Shown piece by piece: positions 59,090 through 64,000 of a DNA stretch of 64,000 nt. The stretch is from Actinomyces israelii DSM 43320 (GTDB lineage Bacteria; Actinomycetota; Actinomycetes; Actinomycetales; Actinomycetaceae). Position numbers and translations under genes: made by a program. Position 1 is the first letter of the stretch. Each line of letters begins with the position of its first letter. The DNA lies in NCBI RefSeq assembly GCF_000711965.1, contig NZ_KL544003.1, positions 75,330 through 139,329 on the forward strand, read 5' to 3'. Under the pieces are notes generated by a model. It saw only the letters and a program-made list of their open reading frames with translations, ran no database searches and was not told where the DNA came from.

Positions 59090-60214
59090 ATGAGTACTGA
59101 CGCTGGCCGTCAGCCTGTCCCGGGCCGTTCTCATGACGGGCCCTCCCACAGGCCTGGACGTACCGGCGCGTCTCGGGTGGGTCGACGCGCCGCCCTGGTC
59201 GGCGGCGTGGCCCTCCTCGGGGCTGCGGGGGTCGGGGCGGTCGCCGTGAGCCAGGGGATTCTCCGACCCCCGTGGCATCGAGGGTGCGGGTGCGTCATGC
59301 CGCCGCCGCCTTCGCCTGCTGCCGGCGTTGAGTCCTTGCGGGACGCCGTTGAGGCCTATGCCCGTTCTCGGAGCCTTGCTGCCACAACCAGACTCGAAGG
59401 CGCCGGTGTTGCTTCCAAGGTCGTCCTCTACCGCAGTTCCGAGGAGGGCGACGCCGATGCGGAGGATATGGGCGCCTTCCTCACCGGGCTCCACGCGGAG
59501 GTCTCTGACGAGATCGCCGGCGGGCAGGGCCTGTCCGTCGATGTCGATCTGCGATGGACCAGCGGGGGCGAGGACCAGGCCCTCACAGCCGGCCTCACAG
59601 GCGCCACGGACTCGGCTCGTCTTGGGGCGTGCGTGGCAATCGCCGTCCCCGTGCTCGTCGATGGAGCGGGCCAGGCTGACATTACCGACGACACCCTGTC
59701 CTGCTACCTCGGGGGAGATCCTGCTCCTCAGGCGGTGCCGGACGGCAGGGGCCGGCGCGTCGGCTGGATGCTCGCAGCGCCTGCGAGCCTGCCCGAGAGC
59801 GTGCTCTTCAAGCAGGTCGCCTTGAGCCGCCTCACGGCCACTATTGAGATGCGGGCCGGTGGGGACCTGTCCGCCCTGCCGATCGACGGCCTCTCCGACA
59901 AGGCCTGGGAGGCCGGCTGGACAGATCTCACGGTGCAGGACCTGGCCCCCGGTGCGTCCGTCCTGGTCGAGAGCAGCTCCCAGGGGCGCAGCGGCCCCCT
60001 TCAGGTCGCCGATGTCCGCGGCGTCCTGGAGCAGGCGCGATCGGGGAGCTGGGCGCGTCGCATCATCTTCAGGGGCGACGTCGGCACCGACGACCCGGGG
60101 GCCGCCTTCGACTGCGACGACGGCGCCCTGTCTGTGCCGGATCCGATGCCTACGATCGACGGCATGCCCCTGTCCGCCGAGCTGTCCGAGGGGCTCCTCC
60201 GCGATCTCGGCTAG
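59090..60214 (+). CDS. exported protein of unknown function with a Tat-like signal
   Basis: A 374-residue protein I do not recognise. A basic N-terminus with a twin arginine (SRVGRRAALVGGVALLGAAG) leads into one hydrophobic segment, consistent with a Tat signal or membrane anchor. A CGCGCVMPPPPSP segment follows and could include a lipidated or disulfide cysteine. The rest is a soluble, acidic, beta-rich-looking domain (SVDVDLRWTSGGEDQALTAG, RRVGWMLAAPASL). The codon bias is slightly weaker than in housekeeping neighbours. It converges on the TPR protein, also of unknown role. Confidence 0.65.
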   Translation: MSTDAGRQPVPGRSHDGPSHRPGRTGASRVGRRAALVGGVALLGAAGVGAVAVSQGILRPPWHRGCGCVMPPPPSPAAGVESLRDAVEAYARSRSLAATTRLEGAGVASKVVLYRSSEEGDADAEDMGAFLTGLHAEVSDEIAGGQGLSVDVDLRWTSGGEDQALTAGLTGATDSARLGACVAIAVPVLVDGAGQADITDDTLSCYLGGDPAPQAVPDGRGRRVGWMLAAPASLPESVLFKQVALSRLTATIEMRAGGDLSALPIDGLSDKAWEAGWTDLTVQDLAPGASVLVESSSQGRSGPLQVADVRGVLEQARSGSWARRIIFRGDVGTDDPGAAFDCDDGALSVPDPMPTIDGMPLSAELSEGLLRDLG

Positions 60215-60278
60215 GGCGTGGGAGGCGAGTGCTCTTCAGGTTCTGGGGGCGAGCCGCCCAGGTGAACCGCGTGTCGCA

Positions 60279-61238
60279 TCAGCCCCAGATGGTGAGTGCG
60301 ATGAAAGCGACTGCTGAGCCCAGGATGGTCGTCCATAAGAGGGCGATCTTGCCGATCTGCTTGATCACTCCATGGCTATTCTTGAAGGCGGAGCGCCAGG
60401 GGTGCTCTCCGAGCGACGCCGCTTGGACGGACGAGGTGATATATCTCATTCCGGAGTGCGCCGAGAGGCCGAAGACGATCAGGAGGGCCACGACCAGACA
60501 CCAGATCGGGAGTGCGGACTTCGTGAATGTGAACAGCAGCCTCGCCAGGACGAGGACTGGCATGACGATCACCATGAATAACGTGAGCGTGTTCTTGCAG
60601 GCCTTGCTGAGAACCTCCGAGAGGTACTGATCCGGCGTCTTGGGCTCTCGGGCCGCAGCCTGTGCAGCCTCCATGGCCTCCATAGCCTCCGTATTGAGCC
60701 TGCCCAGCTCCAGCCGAGACTTCTCGTGGTCCGGGTCGAGCTCGAGCGCCCTCTCGAACGCGTGCCTCGCCGCCGCAGGGTTCACGGTCCGGTAGACCAT
60801 GCCGCGCACGTGGTGGGCCCAACGGCTGTCGGGGGCCTCGGACACGGCAATGTCTGCCGCGCTCGTCGCGGGCCCGGTCTCACCCAGGCTCAGATAGGAC
60901 AGGGCGAGCAGACCGAAGAGCGTCTCATTCCTGGGGTGGATCCGGATGGCGTCGAACGCGCACTGGACGGCCTCGGCCTCGCGGCCCATCCGGTGCAGAA
61001 GCCTGGTGCGCGCGATCAGCCCGTCCAGGCCCTCGGGGCGGAGGGACACGGTGCGGTCCGCACTGTCCAGGGCACGATCCAGGTCGCCGGTCAGCGTGAG
61101 CGCCGCAGCCAGCGCCGTCCACCGGTCGTAGTCCTGGTCGGGGCTCTCGGGCTTGACGGTGATGAGCAGCTCGGCGGCGAGGTCGGGGCGGCCCGAGTCG
61201 ATGAGCCCCCGCGCGCGCCGAATCGTGGGGTGACCCAC
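60279..61238 (-). CDS. TPR-repeat membrane protein, function unknown
   Basis: A 319-residue protein. Residues 10-195 contain about five tetratricopeptide-like helix pairs ([80 protein letters not shown]). After a coiled-coil [13 protein letters not shown] linker come three C-terminal membrane helices ([54 protein letters not shown]). The GTG at 61238 has an excellent GAGGAGGAG site. It is divergent from miaB. A scaffold role at the membrane is inferred from TPRs only. Confidence 0.7.
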   Translation of the reverse strand: MGHPTIRRARGLIDSGRPDLAAELLITVKPESPDQDYDRWTALAAALTLTGDLDRALDSADRTVSLRPEGLDGLIARTRLLHRMGREAEAVQCAFDAIRIHPRNETLFGLLALSYLSLGETGPATSAADIAVSEAPDSRWAHHVRGMVYRTVNPAAARHAFERALELDPDHEKSRLELGRLNTEAMEAMEAAQAAAREPKTPDQYLSEVLSKACKNTLTLFMVIVMPVLVLARLLFTFTKSALPIWCLVVALLIVFGLSAHSGMRYITSSVQAASLGEHPWRSAFKNSHGVIKQIGKIALLWTTILGSAVAFIALTIWG

Positions 61239-61364
61239 TCGCTCCTCCTCTTCAGCACTGGACCGCGGGCCGTCACGCAGGCGATGGCCCTCGCGCCGCC
61301 CGCCCGGGCGCCGCGGAGGAGGGTAGCACGAGGAGCCGCAGCAGGCGGCCTCCTTCGCCTCCTC

Positions 61365-61370
61365 TACACT
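61365..61370 (+). promoter_or_regulatory. -10 box TACACT for miaB, leaderless
   Basis: TACACT ends 8 nt before the miaB ATG at 61379. Confidence 0.5.
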
Positions 61371-61378
61371 GCCAGGCG

Positions 61379-63034
61379 ATGACCACTCTTGACGCCACAC
61401 CCCGGCTCGACGCCCGAGGAGCCGCGCCGCGCACCTACCACGTGCGCACGCTCGGCTGCCAGATGAACGTCCACGACTCCGAGCACATGGCCGGCCTCCT
61501 CGAGGACGCAGGCTACCTGCGCGTCGAGGACGTGCCCGAGGCCGCGGCCCGCGCCACCGAGGCGGGCGACGGCGGTGCCGACGTCGTCATCCTCAACACC
61601 TGCTCGGTGCGCCAGAACGCCGCCAACCGGCTCTTCGGCAACCTTGGCCAGCTCGCCGCCGTCAAGCGCCGGCGCCCCGGCATGCAGATCGCCGTGGCCG
61701 GGTGCCTGGCCCAGCAGATGGGGCAGGGGATCGTCGAACGCGCCCCCTGGGTCGACGTCGTCTTCGGCACCCACAATATCGACGTTCTGCCCGCCCTGCT
61801 GGAGCGCGCCCGCCACAACGCCGAGGCTGCCGTCGAGCTCGAGGAGTCCCTCAAGGTCTTCCCCTCCACCCTGCCCACCCGCCGCGAGTCCGCCTACGCC
61901 GCCTGGGTGTCCATCGCCGTCGGCTGCAACAACACCTGCACTTTCTGCATCGTGCCTTCCCTGCGCGGCAGGCAGCGCGACCGCCGGCCCGGGGAGGTCC
62001 TGGCCGAGATTGAGGCGGTCGCCGCCGACGGGGTCACCGAGGTGACCCTGCTGGGGCAGAACGTCAACTCCTACGGGGTCGGCTTCGGGGACAGGGGCGC
62101 CTTCGCCAAGCTGCTGCGCGCCGCTGGCGGCGTCGAAGGCATTGAGCGGGTGCGCTTCACCAGCCCCCACCCGGCGGCCTTCACCAGCGACGTCATCGAC
62201 GCCATGGCCGCCACGCCCGCCGTCATGCCCAGCCTGCACATGCCGCTCCAGTCCGGGTCCGACCGGATCCTGCGGGCCATGCGCCGCTCTTACCGCAGCG
62301 CGAAGTTCCTGCGGATCCTCGACGAGGTGCGAGCCAGGCTGCCCGAGGCCGCGATCACCACCGATATTATCGTCGGCTTCCCCGGGGAGACCGAGGAGGA
62401 CTTCGCCGCCACCCTCGACGTCGTTGAGAAGGCCCGCTTCGCCTCCGCCTACACCTTCGAGTACTCGCCCCGCCCGGGCACGCCCGCCGCGGACCTGCCC
62501 GCGGTCCCCGTCGAGGTGGTCAAGGACCGCTACCGGCGTCTGGACGAGCTGGTCCGCCGCATCACCCATGAGGAGAACGTCAAGCAGGAGGGGCGGGTCG
62601 TCGAGCTGCTCGTCGCCGAGGGGGAGGGGCGCCGGGACGCGGCGACCGCCCGCGTCTCGGGGCGCGCGGCGGACAACCGGCTCGTCCACGCCGCCCTGCC
62701 GGCCGGTCTCGCGGCCGGCGACTACGCCGCGGGCGCTCCGCGGCCCGGGGACATGGCGATAGTGCGGGTGACCCACGGCGCCCCGCACAACCTCATCGCC
62801 GACTCCGCTCGCTGCGGGGAGGTGCTCAGCACCCGGGAGCGGGTCGCCAACGACGCGCTGGGCGCCGGGGACCGCGTCTGGTACGACGACGGTCCGGCGC
62901 TGTTCCGGGTGCGCCGCACCCGGGCAGGGGACGCCTGGGAGCGGCGCCGCAGCCAGGCGCACACCGCCCCCGAGTCCGACACCGCCCCGGTGAGCCTGGG
63001 CATGCCCGCCCTGCGCGTGGGGGCCCCGGCCTGA
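61379..63034 (+). CDS. miaB: tRNA-2-methylthio-N6-dimethylallyladenosine synthase MiaB
   Basis: A 551-residue radical-SAM methylthiotransferase that thiomethylates i6A37 of tRNAs. The N-terminal UPF0004 cluster cysteines are in [22 protein letters not shown] and AGCLAQQMG; the radical-SAM cluster is [10 protein letters not shown]-terminal TRAM region follows ([20 protein letters not shown] to [16 protein letters not shown]). The tail extends about 60 residues beyond the usual end. In M. tuberculosis miaB lies close to recA-recX; here 11.8 kb separates them. Confidence 0.95.
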   Translation: MTTLDATPRLDARGAAPRTYHVRTLGCQMNVHDSEHMAGLLEDAGYLRVEDVPEAAARATEAGDGGADVVILNTCSVRQNAANRLFGNLGQLAAVKRRRPGMQIAVAGCLAQQMGQGIVERAPWVDVVFGTHNIDVLPALLERARHNAEAAVELEESLKVFPSTLPTRRESAYAAWVSIAVGCNNTCTFCIVPSLRGRQRDRRPGEVLAEIEAVAADGVTEVTLLGQNVNSYGVGFGDRGAFAKLLRAAGGVEGIERVRFTSPHPAAFTSDVIDAMAATPAVMPSLHMPLQSGSDRILRAMRRSYRSAKFLRILDEVRARLPEAAITTDIIVGFPGETEEDFAATLDVVEKARFASAYTFEYSPRPGTPAADLPAVPVEVVKDRYRRLDELVRRITHEENVKQEGRVVELLVAEGEGRRDAATARVSGRAADNRLVHAALPAGLAAGDYAAGAPRPGDMAIVRVTHGAPHNLIADSARCGEVLSTRERVANDALGAGDRVWYDDGPALFRVRRTRAGDAWERRRSQAHTAPESDTAPVSLGMPALRVGAPA

Positions 63035-63065
63035 CGGCCTCCGGGGCCCGCAGGGACCCGACCTG

Positions 63066-63071
63066 CTAGCA
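63066..63071 (+). promoter_or_regulatory. -10 box TAGCAT for the PH-domain gene
   Basis: TAGCAT in the 86-bp gap after miaB; predicted leader about 43 nt with a GAGG ribosome site. Confidence 0.4.
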
Positions 63072-63120
63072 TCGCGCCGTCGGCGGCAGACGGTGCCGTC
63101 CAGAGCGCAATCGAGGCCTC

Positions 63121-63495
63121 ATGGAGACTGCGGCGATCACGGCGTGGACGTTCCATGCGGAGGTGCCGATCCCTCAGGACGTCGGCCAGCTGCTCGTGCA
63201 GGGCGAGCGGCCCTGGGCGGCCTTCCGGACCTTCCGCGACACCGCCATCTTCACCTCCAAGCGGCTCATTGTGAAGGACTCCCAGGGCCTGACCGGCAGG
63301 AAGGTCGAGATGTACTCCCTGCCCTACTCCGCCATCAACATGTGGTCCTCGGAGAATGCGGGGACCCTCGACCTCAACGCCGAGATCGAGCTGTGGACGC
63401 GAGCCGGTCACATCAAGATCAAGCTCGGCAGGGGAGTCGACGTCCGGCGCATCGACCAGCTGATCGGTCACGCCGTCCTCAACAACGGGAACTGA
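63121..63495 (+). CDS. bacterial PH-domain protein
   Basis: A 124-residue protein with the bacterial PH (bPH_1) pattern: LLVQGERPWAAFRTFRDTAI, FTSKRLIVKDSQGLTGRKVE, MYSLPYSAINMWSSENAGTL and DLNAEIELWTRAGHIKIKLG, then RRIDQLIGHAVL. Such proteins are typically induced or membrane-associated, but the role is unknown. A shifted frame just after the stop encodes GTEVDDEILAAVRARLS, which may be the lost end of a longer version. Confidence 0.8.
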   Translation: METAAITAWTFHAEVPIPQDVGQLLVQGERPWAAFRTFRDTAIFTSKRLIVKDSQGLTGRKVEMYSLPYSAINMWSSENAGTLDLNAEIELWTRAGHIKIKLGRGVDVRRIDQLIGHAVLNNGN

Positions 63496-63624
63496 AACGG
63501 GCACTGAGGTCGACGACGAGATCCTGGCGGCGGTGCGGGCCCGCCTGTCCTGATCGTTCCGGTCCGGGTCCTCTCGTGCCCTTCTCCCTATGCGGCTGCG
63601 GCCGTCGGGGGCGACGTCGTTCTG

Positions 63625-63658
63625 GGTGGTGGGTGTCTGGGGGTCTGGTGGGGTCTGG
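63625..63658 (+). other. G/T-rich, G-run segment beside the IS remnant
   Basis: Closely spaced G-runs on the plus strand (GGTGGTGGG, TGGGGG, GGTGGGG) could form a G-quadruplex. The base composition differs from the neighbouring genes and may mark the edge of the inserted element. Confidence 0.35.
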
Positions 63659-63718
63659 CGTCGTTGTTGCCTGGCTGTGACTGGAGATCTTTGGACTGCT
63701 GGGCGTGTCTCGGACAGC

Positions 63719-63738
63719 CCTGAAAGCGGTCTTTCAGG
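63719..63738. terminator. hairpin at the end of the IS3 transposase remnant
   Basis: CCTGAAAG and CTTTCAGG form a perfect 8-bp stem with a CGGT loop, overlapping the transposase stop on the minus strand. It is followed by a GTGTCTCGGACAG stretch that may be the element end. Confidence 0.45.
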
Positions 63739-64000
63739 CTGCTTGTCTTACTGCTCGGTGCTCCTGGTCGACCTCGCCCTGCGTCCTGTGCCCCAGGGCG
63801 GAGTGGAGTCGTTTCTGCGTGTGTACCGGGCTCGACCTGGGAGGCAATATCCCGGACGGCCTTGCTTCTTGTGGGATACACCATCTGATAGACCCTCTCG
63901 TTCTTCAGGGTCGCATTGAACGACTCCGCCCAGGCATTGTCCCAGCACACCCCGGTCCTGCCCACCGAAGGGCGAATGCCGTAGCTCTCCAGGTGCCTGG
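63734..64000 (-). pseudogene. IS3-family transposase (OrfB) C-terminal remnant, frameshifted and cut by the window edge
   Basis: On the minus strand the frame enters from the window edge as HLESYGIRPSVGRTGVCWDN then AWAESFNATLKNERVYQMVY, the DDE integrase core with the catalytic Glu. After DIAS two single-base deletions (about 63829 and 63812) split the rest into RYTRR and RLHSALGHRTQGEVDQEH, ending at a stop at 63734. In one frame the product would be aberrant, so this copy is probably inactive. Confidence 0.8.

Overview
The window is very GC-rich DNA with strong third-position G/C bias and dense, short-spaced genes. Several gene orders are hallmarks of Actinomycetota: pncB-clpS-DUF2017-murI-MBL-rph/rdgB (compare Mycobacterium tuberculosis Rv1330c-Rv1342c), rnj-ftsK-pgsA-cinA-clgR-DUF3046-recA-recX-miaB, and an FAH-family hydrolase next to gltX. 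GTP-type PEP carboxykinase, formate-THF ligase and the protein flavour suggest an Actinomyces-like member of the Actinomycetaceae; that genus call is inference.

Layout. 1-3.7 kb: end of a membrane protein, nagB, a DUF3039 zinc protein coupled to an SF2 helicase. 3.7-10.6 kb: pncB, clpS, DUF2017, murI, a cyclic-nucleotide-phosphodiesterase-like MBL protein, then an oppositely oriented rph-rdgB-membrane protein-regulator operon whose last gene has collided head-on with a DUF3054 gene. 10.7-12.6 kb: a PASTA/Excalibur lipoprotein, tRNA-Leu, a decayed bcp and two tRNA-Lys. 12.7-20.7 kb: pip, ATP-grasp enzyme, satD relic, yccF, ybaK, mmuM, a zinc-ribbon protein and a Ski2-like helicase. 21-29.4 kb: oleate hydratase and four tandem AGCS (alanine/glycine:sodium) symporters. 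29.4-36 kb: FAH hydrolase, MalY-type aminotransferase, and an accessory cassette (polysaccharide deacetylase, C45 N-terminal hydrolase, LuxR-HTH fused to a periplasmic-binding-protein sensor). 36-38.2 kb: gltX with tRNA-Gln and two tRNA-Glu. 38.3-49.6 kb: rnj, pfkB-type kinase, ftsK, capA, pgsA-cinA, clgR, DUF3046, recA-recX with an SOS box. 49.6-58.4 kb: pckG, fhs and the glycine cleavage operon gcvPTH. 58.4-64 kb: a MITE-like element, two unknown proteins, miaB, a PH-domain protein and an IS3 transposase remnant.

Themes. Glycine/one-carbon metabolism is concentrated here (gcvPTH, fhs, mmuM, AGCS symporters). NAD recycling appears twice (pncB, cinA/pncC). About twenty genes have a TAnnnT -10 box only 6-9 nt before the start codon, pointing to widespread leaderless transcription. 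The most unusual non-coding signal is a family of intergenic elements built from the 10-mer ACCGATCTCG phased at exactly 22 bp, found at seven loci and flanking fhs on both sides. Other candidates for novelty are the LuxR-PBP regulator with its hydrolase cassette and 22-bp palindrome, a two-repeat unit with type I-E CRISPR dimensions, and a 130-bp element with perfect 25-bp inverted ends.
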